Positions 17,690-27,263 of a stretch of 64,000 nt of DNA are shown here, piece by piece (the stretch's first letter is position 1; every line of letters begins with the position of its first letter). This stretch comes from Chitinophagales bacterium (GTDB lineage: Bacteria > Bacteroidota > Bacteroidia > Chitinophagales > JADJOU01). The notes beneath the pieces are model-generated. The model worked only from the letters and a program-made list of their open reading frames with translations. It searched no databases and had not been told where the DNA came from. Both the position numbers and the translations under genes were made by a program. The stretch lies in assembly GCA_016787225.1 (NCBI GenBank), contig JAEUUY010000022.1:173014-237013 (forward strand). The letters run 5' to 3'.

Positions 17690-19033
17690 TTATTTTTTTG
17701 TTAAGTCGTTATAAAAAACGAATACCATTAATGCAAGTATCAAATACGTGCCAATAGTTTGCAATATCTGTAAAACTTTAGGATTAATTGGTTTACGTGT
17801 TATAGCTTCAATGGTAATAATTACGGCATGCCCACCATCCAAGCCCGGAATAGGGAGCAAATTAGCGAAAGCAAGCCCTACTGAAATCATAGCGGTGAAA
17901 AGCCAAAACCTATGCCAATTCCACTCAACCCCAAATTGTTTCGCAATAGCAATTGGTCCGCCAACACTTTCTTTCGCTTCGACCTCTCCTTTGAATATTT
18001 TTACTACATTCACTAGTTGTAATGTAAAAAGTTTTACACACTCACTATAGCCATATTTCAAACTTTGTCCTATAGAATAATCTTTCATTTTATACTTACT
18101 ATCTAAAAGTTGAAATCCAGGCTGGAAGCCAATTTTACCATCATTGCTCACCAATACTTTCAAACTTAAAGAATCCTTCCCTCTTATAGTTAATAGATTA
18201 ATGGTTTTATTCTTATTGGAATCTAAAATCTGGCGAAAATGATCGAAATGCATAACGGTAATATCAGCTGCAGATAAAATTTTATCCCCCACTTTCAAAC
18301 CACCCTTTTCAGCATTAGATCCAGGAACTACAACCTCTGCAGACAGAGTGTGGTATAACGGATAGAAGAGATTCTTATCAAACTTCTTGTAAAAATTATC
18401 CGGAATTGTTATTTTTTTTGTCGTTTCAACTCCGTTTTCATTGCGTAATACCTCATATTCTCCACCAAAAAGAATATTTATAGGCACAAGGTCATCAAAT
18501 CTTTCAGGAGTTTCTCCATTGACCTTGACAATCACATCTCCATTTTTAAATCCTAAAGACTTGGCTACATCGCCAACCATAACTCCACCATTATTTAATT
18601 GTGAGGCAGGCAAGTATTCTTTATTGAAAACTTTTATGACTGCTGCGAAAATGAGTACCGCAAATATCAAATTAAAAATGATACCACCTAAAATGATGAT
18701 CATTTTTTGATAACTTCGCTTACTTCTGTACTCCCAAGGTTCAGGTTGTGAACTCAACTTTTCAGCATCTTGAGTTTCATCAACCATTCCTGCTATGGAT
18801 ACATATCCACCGAGTGGAAACCAGCCGAAACCATACTCAGTTTCTCCTATTTTCTTCTTCCATAAAGCGAAGTTTAATACATTCGGCATAGGGAATAGAA
18901 AGTCAAAAAAGAGATAAAATCGCTCGACCTTTGTTTTGAAAAATTTAGCTGCGAGGAAATGTCCTAACTCATGCACAAAAACTAGTATTGTCAATGACAA
19001 TAATAGCTGTGCGACCATAATTACAATATTCAT
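17690..19033 (-). CDS. rseP: RIP metalloprotease RseP (site-2 protease)
   Basis: An intramembrane zinc protease of 447 residues. The first membrane helix holds VHELGHFLAAKFF (H21, E22, H25). The third ligand lies in NLLPIPGLDGGH near 400. Two PDZ-like regions lie between (GDVIVKVNGETPERFDDLV and GDKILSAADI). The family cleaves transmembrane anti-sigma factors or signal-peptide remnants. The order gyrB-rseP-M3 peptidase on one strand suggests possible readthrough, with an 87-bp gap after gyrB that holds a weak imperfect hairpin (ACAAGG/CCTTGT). Confidence 0.95.
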   Translation of the reverse strand: MNIVIMVAQLLLSLTILVFVHELGHFLAAKFFKTKVERFYLFFDFLFPMPNVLNFALWKKKIGETEYGFGWFPLGGYVSIAGMVDETQDAEKLSSQPEPWEYRSKRSYQKMIIILGGIIFNLIFAVLIFAAVIKVFNKEYLPASQLNNGGVMVGDVAKSLGFKNGDVIVKVNGETPERFDDLVPINILFGGEYEVLRNENGVETTKKITIPDNFYKKFDKNLFYPLYHTLSAEVVVPGSNAEKGGLKVGDKILSAADITVMHFDHFRQILDSNKNKTINLLTIRGKDSLSLKVLVSNDGKIGFQPGFQLLDSKYKMKDYSIGQSLKYGYSECVKLFTLQLVNVVKIFKGEVEAKESVGGPIAIAKQFGVEWNWHRFWLFTAMISVGLAFANLLPIPGLDGGHAVIITIEAITRKPINPKVLQILQTIGTYLILALMVFVFYNDLTKK

Positions 19034-19120
19034 TTATTTTTTACAATTGGTTAATTGGCTATTAATTTTTCATTTGTTGTAGAGACAAGGCTGACCTTGT
19101 ATTTACAGGACACCATATTT

Positions 19121-21073
19121 TTATACATCTATATTGGCATAGATGGCATTTTGTTCAATAAATTCTCTTCGAGGTGGTACTTCATCGCCCATCAACATGG
19201 AGAATACATGATCTGCTTCTACTGCATTTTCTATGGTTATTTTTTTCAATATTCTGCGCTCAGGGTCGAGGGTAGTCTCCCAAAGTTGTTCGGGGTTCAT
19301 TTCTCCAAGACCTTTGTAACGCTGCACTACGACACCTCCACCTGATTCACCTCCAAGTTCTTTGATGGCTTCATCTCGCTGCTTATCATTCCAGCAGTAT
19401 TGCATTTTCTTGCCTTTTTTTACCTGATATAAAGGTGGTGAAGCTACATAGACATACCCGCTCTCTACCAAGGGACGCATAAATCGGAAAAAGAAGGTCA
19501 AAATCAAAGTCGTAATATGCGAACCATCCACGTCGGCATCACACATGATGACTATCTTGTGATAACGCAGTTTTTCTATATTCAATTGCTTCTGATCATT
19601 CTCAGTACCTATACTCACACCGAGTGCAGTAAATATGTTTCTGATTTCTTCATTTTCATAAATCTTATGTTCCAAAGCTTTTTCCACGTTTAGAATCTTT
19701 CCACGCAGTGGCATGATAGCTTGAAATTTTCTATCTCTACCAGTCTTGGCTGTACCACCTGCCGAGTCTCCCTCTACGAGAAATATTTCGCTCAATCCAG
19801 GGTCTTTTTCGGAGCAGTCCGCTAGTTTTCCAGGGAGACCTGAGCCAGTTAATACTGTTTTTCGCTGAACTAATTCTCTAGCTTTTTTAGCAGCATGACG
19901 TGCATTGGCAGCTATCATGACTTTTTCTAAGATGACTCTCGATTCCTTTGGATTTTCTTCGAGATAATATTCTAAAACTCCAGTAACTGCCTGCGATACT
20001 ACACTTGTTACTTCGGCATTGCTCAATTCATCTTTTGTCTGAGACCTAAACTGAGGATTAGGGACTTTTACAGAAACGATAGCTGTCAGACCCTCTCGGA
20101 AGTCTTCGGCAGATAATGAAACTTTCATCTTGGCAAAAATTCCATTCTTGTCGCCATAATCTTTTAAGCACTTGGCTATAGCTCGTTTGAAACCATTGAC
20201 ATGCGTACCACCCATAATGGTTTGGATATTATTGGCAAAAGAGAAAATATTTTCCGTGTAGCTTGTGTTGTATTGAAAGGAAACCTCCACGACTACACCT
20301 TCAGATTCCCCTACTATGAATATCGGCTTAGGTAGAATAGCAGTGCGCGACTGGTCTAGGTAGCTCACAAAATCAATCAAACCATTTTCGCTAAAAAATG
20401 TTTCTTGTTTTGGTTGACCATCCTCATTTTTTACACGTTCATCCACCAGAATGAGCTTGACTCCTTTATTCAAAAAGCTCAATTCCTTCATTCTATTAGC
20501 TAGAAACTCATAGCGAAACTCTACGGTATCGAAAATAGACGCATCTGGCTGGAATATGACCTCCGTACCTGTATCATTGGAGGTACCGATTTCTCTGACA
20601 TCATATTGTGGTTTACCTTCTCGATATTCCTGTTCGAAAATTTTACCTTCCCGATGCACTACCGCTCTCAAATGGGAAGAAAGTGCATTCACACAGGATA
20701 CCCCTACTCCATTGAGACCACCAGATACTTTGTATGAATTTTTATCAAATTTACCACCGGCATGGAGTTCGGTCATTACGAGTTCTAAAGCACTTCGTCC
20801 AGTATCTTTTTGAATACCGGTAGGGATACCACGACCGTTATCTTTGATAGACATAGCTCCATTCTCAAGAATAGTTGTAATAACCTCCGTACAAAAGCCA
20901 GCTAAGGCTTCATCTATAGAGTTATCTAATACTTCATTGACTAAGTGGTGTAAGGCTCTAGAATCGGTTCCTCCGACATACATTCCGGGTCGCATTCTGA
21001 CCGCTTCGAGTCCTTTTAGGGTCTGGATGCTTTCCGCTCCATAATTGTTTGTTTGTTCTAAATTTTCACTCAT
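19121..21073 (-). CDS. gyrB: DNA gyrase subunit B
   Basis: The ATPase/TOPRIM subunit of gyrase, 650 residues from the ATG chosen. The reading frame opens at 21160, but the promoter box TATATTTG at 21108-21115 lies inside that extension, and MSENLEQTNNYGAESIQ is a normal N-terminus. The GHKL ATPase shows SIDEALAG, DNGRGIPTG and GGLNGVGVS. TOPRIM shows LVEGDSAGG and the DADVDGSH motif. QAIMPLRGKILNVEKA and the ending ANIDV are typical of the phylum's GyrB. Confidence 0.97.
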   Translation of the reverse strand: MSENLEQTNNYGAESIQTLKGLEAVRMRPGMYVGGTDSRALHHLVNEVLDNSIDEALAGFCTEVITTILENGAMSIKDNGRGIPTGIQKDTGRSALELVMTELHAGGKFDKNSYKVSGGLNGVGVSCVNALSSHLRAVVHREGKIFEQEYREGKPQYDVREIGTSNDTGTEVIFQPDASIFDTVEFRYEFLANRMKELSFLNKGVKLILVDERVKNEDGQPKQETFFSENGLIDFVSYLDQSRTAILPKPIFIVGESEGVVVEVSFQYNTSYTENIFSFANNIQTIMGGTHVNGFKRAIAKCLKDYGDKNGIFAKMKVSLSAEDFREGLTAIVSVKVPNPQFRSQTKDELSNAEVTSVVSQAVTGVLEYYLEENPKESRVILEKVMIAANARHAAKKARELVQRKTVLTGSGLPGKLADCSEKDPGLSEIFLVEGDSAGGTAKTGRDRKFQAIMPLRGKILNVEKALEHKIYENEEIRNIFTALGVSIGTENDQKQLNIEKLRYHKIVIMCDADVDGSHITTLILTFFFRFMRPLVESGYVYVASPPLYQVKKGKKMQYCWNDKQRDEAIKELGGESGGGVVVQRYKGLGEMNPEQLWETTLDPERRILKKITIENAVEADHVFSMLMGDEVPPRREFIEQNAIYANIDV

Positions 21074-21107
21074 TCCTTGATTCACTAAAATTCTTTTTTG
21101 CAAGCTA

Positions 21108-21115
21108 CAAATATA
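21108..21115 (-). promoter_or_regulatory. gyrB -7 element
   Basis: The minus strand reads TATATTTG, placing the transcript start near 21101 and leaving a leader of about 28 nt before the ATG at 21073. This decides the gyrB start. Confidence 0.6.
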
Positions 21116-21180
21116 GTCATTTATCGCTAAAATTTTGTTATAAAAACATGCTAAATTCACCCACTATTTTGTTTAAAAAT

Positions 21181-21270
21181 TGTGGATAATCGCAAAATAA
21201 TTGTTTATAAGAAATGTAAATGTGTTCGCATGATTTTCAAGAAGGATTTTAATGGAATTTCTGTGGAAAA
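21181..21270. other. DnaA-box-like cluster in the gyrB divergent gap
   Basis: The 260-bp gap between gyrB and the giant repeat gene holds a perfect DnaA box TGTGGATAA (21181-21189) and two looser matches in the same orientation, TGTTTATAA (21202-21210) and TGTGGAAAA (21262-21270), followed by AT-rich DNA. This could be a DnaA-regulated promoter or part of an origin; three sites are thin evidence. A TATATTTG box for the giant gene lies at 21294-21301. Confidence 0.3.
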
Positions 21271-21333
21271 TATTAAGAATAATTTTTTTCGTGTATATTT
21301 GTCTTTTCAAAAAAATTACTAAAATATACTCTC

Positions 21334-24300
21334 ATGAGAAAAAAGTTTACCTTTAGTTTATTGCTATCCATAGTAATATTCTATACGTTTATCAACAATT
21401 CAAATAACGTAGCTAATACCAAGTCATGGAATAGCTGTACAGGAGGGGGTTGTCATACATCCTCTGGGGCAGCCACTGTTGATTCAATTATTCTACTCCA
21501 TCCAATTTCTGGTGCTGTGATGACAGGTTATTATCCAGACTCTAATTATAAAATCAGAATGGTCGGGGCTCATACTTCGGGAACAACTGCTTTTCCTAAT
21601 TTTGGATTTCAGCTACGCGGTATCAATGCATCGAGCGCAGTAGTAGGTACCTTTCAGACACCTTTTCCTACTAGTACAGGATTAAGTACTGGGAGTCAAA
21701 TGCTAACTAATAGTTCGGCGGTGGCTGCTACTGGCGGTAAATATATTATTGAGGCCACATGGAAAGCTCCTACTGGTCAAAATACTATTACTTTACAGTC
21801 TATAATAAATGCTGTGAATGGAAATGGTGCTTCCTCCGGTGATGCTATATCATCCCCTAGAAGTGAATCATTTAATGTACTAGGTATTGTAAGTACTCTT
21901 AACTGCCCTAATAGACGACAAATTGGCAACTTAACATCAGGCACTCCAGCAACTGGGGTTTCGTTTAAAATACCATACACTGGTGGAAATGGTGGGGCGC
22001 ATTTCGGTCAAGTAGTCGCTTCCACAGGGGTTACAGGTCTAACGGCTACTCTTAATGCAGGTAATTTTATCACTGGAAATGACTCTGTGACTTATACTGT
22101 CACAGGAACAGCTTCCGGACCAGGCAGTGCTAATTTCGCAATAAATATAGGACTTAAAACATGCACGGTAACATTAACAGTAACCGCTCCCGCTGGAGCT
22201 ATAACTTCCTTAGATTGTGCTAATGGAAGAACTATTGGGACACTTACGAATGGACAAGCAGCAAGTGGTGTTTCATTCAAAGTGCCATACACAGGTGGTA
22301 ACACAGGCTCCCACTCAGGTCAAGTGGTTGTATCAACTGGTGTAACGGGTCTTACTGCTACACTTGCCGCTGGTAATTTCGCCAATGGAAATGATAGTGT
22401 AACCTATACTGTAACTGGCACTCCGACAAGTGTAGGTACAGCTAACTTCGCCCTAAATATAGGTGGCAGAAGTTGTACTTATGCAGCTACAGTAAACGCT
22501 ATTCCAGGTACTATCACAGCTTTAAATTGTGCGAATGGCAGACTCATAGGAACATTAATGAATGGAACAGCTGCTCTATCAACCGACTCTTTTAAAGTGC
22601 CATATACAGGTGGCAATGGTGGTGCACATAGTGGTCAGATTGTTAGCTCAACAGGAGTAGGTGGCTTGACAGCAACCTTAAATGCAGGAAGCTTTAAAAC
22701 TGGAAATGACAGTGTGACTTATTCTTTATCAGGCACTCCGACAGGCACTGGTAACGCAACATTTGCTCTCAATATTGGTGGACGTAATTGTAACTATGTA
22801 GCCAATGTTCTCCCTCCAGTTGGTGTTGTGACTAACTTAAATTGTGCAGGAGGTAGTGTAAGTGGAACATTGTCCAATGGAGTAGCTGCTAGTGGAGTAT
22901 CATTTACTATACCATATACTGGAGGAAATGCAGGAACCTATTTGGCTGACACCATATTCTCAACTACGGTAACTGGATTAAGAGCTATCATTCAAGCAGG
23001 ATTATTTGCCAATGGTTCTGGAAGCCTTACCTATACCGTAACAGGAACTCCTACCTCAGCTGGTTCAGCTGATTTTTCAGTAACAAGAGGAGGACAAACT
23101 TGCGCATTTTCCATTCCAGTCAATGCAGGTTTAATAGCTGCTATAGATTGTGGATCAGGAACTACATCTGGAGCAGCTGTCTCAGGTGCTGCAGCCTCAG
23201 GATTATCCTTCACTGTGCCATATTCAGGAGGTAATGGTGGGTCTCACAACGGTCAAACTATCAACTCTACAAATATAACAGGTCTTACTGCTATTCTTTC
23301 TTCAGGTTCATTTGCCAATGGGGCAGGAAATCTTACCTATAATGTCACTGGAACTCCTACTGCCACAGGCAATGCCAATTTCAATGTCAATATAGGAGGT
23401 AAAACCTGTACTTATACTATTACAGTAGGTCCAGGAGCTATTGGAAGTTTAAATTGTGGATCAGGTATGACATCTGGTAGCTTAACAGCAGCTAGTTTGG
23501 CTAGCGGTGTTTCTTTCGATATTCCATATACAGGAGGAAATGGTGGTAGTCATAGCGGACAGATAGTTACTTCTACAGGTGTCACTGGTTTAACTGCCAC
23601 ATTATCTGCGGGCAACTTTGCTACAGGTTCTGGGAATTTAACCTATAATATTACAGGCACACCAAGTACTTTTGGTTCTGCAGATTTCTTCCTTAACATT
23701 GGTGGTAGGTCATGTTTATACTCAATTACTGTATCACCTGCAGTAGGAGTTATTTCTGCATTAAATTGCCCGAATGGAACGACAGTAGGTACCCTAACTG
23801 CTACTGTAGCAGCCAATGGAGTTTCATTCAGTATACCATACACAGGAGGAAATAATGGTTCGCATTCAGGACAAATAGTGACTTCCACGGGTGCTTTAGG
23901 GCTAACAGCGACCACACCATCTGGATTATTTACCAATGGTGCTGGAAATCTTACTTATAACGTTACTGGTACTCCTTCAAATGCTGGTAATGCAAGTTTT
24001 GCCTTAAACATTGGTGGTAAAACATGTAGTTATTCAATTCCAGTTAAGTTACAACAAGGAACTATTTCTTCTTTATTATGTGGTCAGACAATGACTATGG
24101 GGACATTGAAAGGCGAACAAGCTGCAAGTGGTGTTTCATTTAAAGTACCATACTCTGGTGGTAATGGAGGTTTATATTCCGCAATTACTAATGTCACTTC
24201 TACTGGAGTTTTAGGATTGACTGCTCAAACACCTGCTGATACCTTTGCGGTGGGTGCTGATAGTATTTTATTCAGTGTAAGTGGCACACCTGATAAAGGC

Positions 24301-25881
24301 GGTGTAGCTAGTTTCTCCTTTACTATTGATGGGAAAACTTGTACCCACAATATTCCTGTGAGCCTACCGAATGCAAGAATAGGTGGTAGCCTAGACTGCG
24401 GCAATGGAGCAAGAGTAGGAACATTAGTAAGATCAGAAGTAGCTTCTGGAGTTTCATTTACTATACCATATTCTGGAGGTAACAGAGGCTTATACTCGGC
24501 TCAGACAATTAATTCTACGGGAGTTAGCGGTCTGACTGCTAGTTTAGGAGCTGATACTTTAAAAGAAGGGAATGGCAGTCTATTGTTTACTGTTTCAGGA
24601 ACACCTTCATCTGCCGGTTCGGCTAACTTTAGCATACTCATAGGAGGTAAATCTTGTAATTTTTCATTTAATGTCATTCATCCTGTAGGCACTGTCACTA
24701 CGCTCGTTTGTGATAGTATAAAACTCACGAAAACGGAAGAGTTAATGGCACAAATACCATTGGCTGGGGTCTCATTAAAAATTCCATATCAGGGTGCAAA
24801 TGGAGGTTCATACAACGCACTAAGCATAGCTTCTACAGGAGTTACTGGACTTACTGCGGCAGCCAATGCTGGTGTATTAGCTACAGGTAATGGAGATATT
24901 ATGTTGACCATCTCTGGTACACCTGCGAACTCTGGTAATGCAGAATTTGCAATCAACATTGGAGGAAAAATATGTAATTACGTTATTCCAGTCAAACCAT
25001 TATTAGAAGGTACAATTAACTCTCTCAGTTGTAATGATGGCAAAATATCAGGCTTCTTAATCCAAAGTACCGCAAGCAATGGTGTTTCTTTTACTGTCCC
25101 ATATGACGGAGGCAATAGAGGTTACCATTTTGGTCAAATAGTCCCTTCTACAGGTGTTACAGGTTTAACTGCTAGTTTAAATTCGGGTCAGTTTGCTTTG
25201 GGATTTGGATTGGTTTCTTATTCTATTAGCGGTACTCCTTCAGCTGAAGGAACGGCTAGTTTTGCACTGAACATAGGAGGTAAGACATGTAACTTCTCTA
25301 TTCCAGTAAGATCCTCACTTGGTCAAGTAACCAATATTAGCTGTGATAAAGGACAGTTAAGTACTTCTGTGTTAGTAGGAAATCTTAATCCTGGTGTATT
25401 CTTTACTATACCTTATCAAGGAGGCAATGGAGGTCCTATAAGCACGCAACCTATTTCATCTACAGGTGTTATTGGTCTCACGGCTCAGTCGACCGGTGGG
25501 GTACTTAATTTTGGAGATGGTTTCCTCAGATTTAATTTAAGTGGTACCACCACAACAAGTGGCTGGGCGAATTTCAACATTCAAGTAGGAAATCAAAATT
25601 GCGTTTATGCTGTTCAGGTTTATCCTAATAATAGTTCTATCTTATCAAATACAGATAAATTTGAAGTGTATCAGTATGCTAATAAAATTCATGTGAAAAA
25701 TCACAGAGAAAATTTGAACTATACTATCTATGATTTAACTGGTAAGAATATAAAGGAATCTATTATAAAATCAAATGAAAATATGATAGACCTAGAACCA
25801 ATAGGTTTGACTGCTGGCACTTACTTTATTTTACTGCAAGGTGAAAAAACAAGCACTAGCTTAAAATTTATTGTCGAATAG
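21334..25881 (+). CDS. Giant T9SS-secreted protein with 12 tandem repeats
   Basis: A 1515-residue secreted or surface protein. A signal peptide (1 to about 25) is followed by a short N-terminal domain (about 30-180) containing SCTGGGCHTS, with C35, C40 and H41. Then come 12 tandem repeats of about 104 residues; each has one conserved cysteine near its start (LNCANG type), a VPYTGGNGG motif, a STGVTGLTA motif, a SGTP motif and an IGGKTC motif. The last 75 or so residues form a type IX sorting domain (YTIYDLTGKNIKES, GLTAGTYFILL). Each repeat has a second cysteine near its end, so two per unit may pair. Adhesin or surface-layer roles are plausible but not shown. Confidence 0.9.
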   Translation: MRKKFTFSLLLSIVIFYTFINNSNNVANTKSWNSCTGGGCHTSSGAATVDSIILLHPISGAVMTGYYPDSNYKIRMVGAHTSGTTAFPNFGFQLRGINASSAVVGTFQTPFPTSTGLSTGSQMLTNSSAVAATGGKYIIEATWKAPTGQNTITLQSIINAVNGNGASSGDAISSPRSESFNVLGIVSTLNCPNRRQIGNLTSGTPATGVSFKIPYTGGNGGAHFGQVVASTGVTGLTATLNAGNFITGNDSVTYTVTGTASGPGSANFAINIGLKTCTVTLTVTAPAGAITSLDCANGRTIGTLTNGQAASGVSFKVPYTGGNTGSHSGQVVVSTGVTGLTATLAAGNFANGNDSVTYTVTGTPTSVGTANFALNIGGRSCTYAATVNAIPGTITALNCANGRLIGTLMNGTAALSTDSFKVPYTGGNGGAHSGQIVSSTGVGGLTATLNAGSFKTGNDSVTYSLSGTPTGTGNATFALNIGGRNCNYVANVLPPVGVVTNLNCAGGSVSGTLSNGVAASGVSFTIPYTGGNAGTYLADTIFSTTVTGLRAIIQAGLFANGSGSLTYTVTGTPTSAGSADFSVTRGGQTCAFSIPVNAGLIAAIDCGSGTTSGAAVSGAAASGLSFTVPYSGGNGGSHNGQTINSTNITGLTAILSSGSFANGAGNLTYNVTGTPTATGNANFNVNIGGKTCTYTITVGPGAIGSLNCGSGMTSGSLTAASLASGVSFDIPYTGGNGGSHSGQIVTSTGVTGLTATLSAGNFATGSGNLTYNITGTPSTFGSADFFLNIGGRSCLYSITVSPAVGVISALNCPNGTTVGTLTATVAANGVSFSIPYTGGNNGSHSGQIVTSTGALGLTATTPSGLFTNGAGNLTYNVTGTPSNAGNASFALNIGGKTCSYSIPVKLQQGTISSLLCGQTMTMGTLKGEQAASGVSFKVPYSGGNGGLYSAITNVTSTGVLGLTAQTPADTFAVGADSILFSVSGTPDKGGVASFSFTIDGKTCTHNIPVSLPNARIGGSLDCGNGARVGTLVRSEVASGVSFTIPYSGGNRGLYSAQTINSTGVSGLTASLGADTLKEGNGSLLFTVSGTPSSAGSANFSILIGGKSCNFSFNVIHPVGTVTTLVCDSIKLTKTEELMAQIPLAGVSLKIPYQGANGGSYNALSIASTGVTGLTAAANAGVLATGNGDIMLTISGTPANSGNAEFAINIGGKICNYVIPVKPLLEGTINSLSCNDGKISGFLIQSTASNGVSFTVPYDGGNRGYHFGQIVPSTGVTGLTASLNSGQFALGFGLVSYSISGTPSAEGTASFALNIGGKTCNFSIPVRSSLGQVTNISCDKGQLSTSVLVGNLNPGVFFTIPYQGGNGGPISTQPISSTGVIGLTAQSTGGVLNFGDGFLRFNLSGTTTTSGWANFNIQVGNQNCVYAVQVYPNNSSILSNTDKFEVYQYANKIHVKNHRENLNYTIYDLTGKNIKESIIKSNENMIDLEPIGLTAGTYFILLQGEKTSTSLKFIVE
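21885..25620 (+). repeat. 12 tandem protein-coding repeats (about 311 bp each)
   Basis: Within the giant gene, 12 units of about 311 bp encode Ig-like repeats. Units 1 to 7 are alike; units 8, 10 and 12 are clearly more diverged (unit 10 lacks the first GTL segment, unit 12 has GVFFTIPYQ). DNA identity between neighbours is modest, which points to old duplication rather than recent slippage. Confidence 0.85.
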
Positions 25882-25904
25882 AAAATAATTAATAATTCTG
25901 TAAG

Positions 25905-25933
25905 ATGCCTCACATTTGTGGGGCATTTTTTTT
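25905..25933 (+). terminator. Intrinsic terminator of the giant repeat gene
   Basis: A 9-bp stem ATGCCTCAC / GTGGGGCAT (one T-G pair) with the loop ATTT is followed by eight T residues, 24 bp after the stop codon. Confidence 0.9.
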
Positions 25934-25981
25934 GTACTTAATTGAGAAATAAATATTTTCATACTTTAAAAACTAAAATTT

Positions 25982-26425
25982 ATGGACAAGCAAGAATTGA
26001 AACATTATCTATTAGCTGAAGAAAAAGTATTACTGCAAGAAGCACGGCAAGACCTAGAAGACCACCTCTCTGAAAACCTTCTAGATCAGGATAATGTAAA
26101 AGATTTGGATGATCTGGCACAGAGTGATGTCAGCTCTTTTGTACAGCATGATCTTGAAAAGAGAATATCTGTGCATCTAGAAACTATCCAAATTTTGGAA
26201 GAAATCTCATTTCAAGAGTTCGATGTTGTGAAACCTGGCGCTATAGTAAAAGTCAACGGAAAAAAAATAATCATTGCCGTAGCTAAAAGACCTTTTGAAT
26301 ATAAAGGTGAAGAATTAGAAGCCATCTCTAGTTCGGCACCTATCTATAAGGAAATGCAGGGCAAGCGAGCTGGCGATAGCTATAGTTTTCATGGAGAAAC
26401 GTTTAGGATAGAAGATGTGAGATAG
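25982..26425 (+). CDS. GreA/GreB-like C-terminal domain protein
   Basis: A 147-residue cytoplasmic protein. The N-terminal half is acidic and helical (about 1-80). The C-terminal half matches the C-terminal fold of the GreA/GreB elongation factors: GAIVKVNGKKIIIAVAK, ISSSAPIYKEM, and GKRAGDSYSFHGETFRIEDV. It lacks the full GreA coiled-coil length, so transcript cleavage activity is uncertain. Related short proteins are frequent in Bacteroidota and some are mislabelled. A role at RNA polymerase is inferred from fold only. Confidence 0.65.
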   Translation: MDKQELKHYLLAEEKVLLQEARQDLEDHLSENLLDQDNVKDLDDLAQSDVSSFVQHDLEKRISVHLETIQILEEISFQEFDVVKPGAIVKVNGKKIIIAVAKRPFEYKGEELEAISSSAPIYKEMQGKRAGDSYSFHGETFRIEDVR

Positions 26426-26483
26426 ATTATTTTACCTACTCACATTGTATCATAGCTAAAACTGGTCTTAAACCCTGTAAAAA

Positions 26484-26864
26484 CTATTGTTTATCGCCGT
26501 ACAATGACCCTTGAAATACTCTCGTGCCATAGGTGAAGTAATAAGACCCAGCTATTCGATTTGGTCTGTAAAATATACAAGACATGGTGCCAACCAGATT
26601 GTTATTTATATCTCGCATTTCAAAAAACAAATCCTTGTCTTCAATTACTTTACCTGTCAGTTTATACTTGAAATTTACCCAGTTTTTCAATTCACCATTC
26701 AATTCATTTCGGCTATTTATCGTAAAGGTAGCGCTATGGTTGTCTGACTTATCAAATTCAATCAAGTTCGCTTTCCACTGACTTATGACAGTTGTATCTT
26801 CCTCTTTAGAGCATGAGCCCATGCTTAATATTAGAAGAATCAATAAATAATAGATGGTCCTCAT
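26484..26864 (-). CDS. Small lipoprotein, lipocalin-like
   Basis: A 126-residue protein with lipobox ILSMGSC near residue 18 and a beta-rich mature part with alternating polar and aromatic residues (HSATFTINSRNELNGELK, LFFEMRDINN). The neighbouring upstream gene encodes a protein of the same style and size, 5 bp away, so the two are likely an operon and perhaps ancient paralogues. No known family was recognised. Confidence 0.7.
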   Translation of the reverse strand: MRTIYYLLILLILSMGSCSKEEDTTVISQWKANLIEFDKSDNHSATFTINSRNELNGELKNWVNFKYKLTGKVIEDKDLFFEMRDINNNLVGTMSCIFYRPNRIAGSYYFTYGTRVFQGSLYGDKQ

Positions 26865-26869
26865 TCCGA

Positions 26870-27253
26870 TTAATTTTTAAACAAATATATACCTCCTTCA
26901 TAGACATCCGAACTTAAATCGGTAAGAAAAAAAGTGCCTTCAAACTTCTTTTTATTTTTGGTTAGTCCTGAAATATTACCTTTATCACCGTAGCCAGTGA
27001 TAATCATATTCCAGACCCCATTTTCATAGACCTTACCTGTTATTTTTCGTTCTAAATTAAAATACTGATATGTTCCTGTAACATCCCCAGCGTCATTTAC
27101 CGATACAAAGACACTCGTAGTATAGGTAGAAAACTGAGTGATATAGGTAATATTCCCATCCCATTTACCAGAAAATTCAGATTTCTGAACCTTAGGTTCT
27201 TTAGAGCAGGAGTAGATAAAAGTAATTAAGACAACTAACTTAAAAGAATTCAA
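26870..27253 (-). CDS. Small lipoprotein, beta-rich
   Basis: A lipoprotein whose signal peptide NSFKLVVLITFIYSC requires a start close to 27253 (TTG) or 27271 (GTG). The longer frame opening at 27343 would overlap the upstream gene by 80 bp and bury the lipobox at residue 46. The mature part has GKWDGNITYITQF and GTYQYFNLERKITGKVYENG, again lipocalin-like and similar to the next gene (KLTGKVIED). Non-ATG start; function unknown. Confidence 0.65.
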   Translation of the reverse strand: MNSFKLVVLITFIYSCSKEPKVQKSEFSGKWDGNITYITQFSTYTTSVFVSVNDAGDVTGTYQYFNLERKITGKVYENGVWNMIITGYGDKGNISGLTKNKKKFEGTFFLTDLSSDVYEGGIYLFKN

Positions 27254-27263
27254 AATCTCTGAA

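Noticed and set aside
19040..19120. Hairpin ACAAGG/CCTTGT after gyrB as a terminator
   Set aside because: Short stem with mismatches and no T-run; mentioned only in the rseP entry.
21885..25620. Regular repeats that might be a CRISPR array
   Set aside because: The units are about 311 bp, in frame, and code for protein domains. No CRISPR array was seen anywhere in the window.
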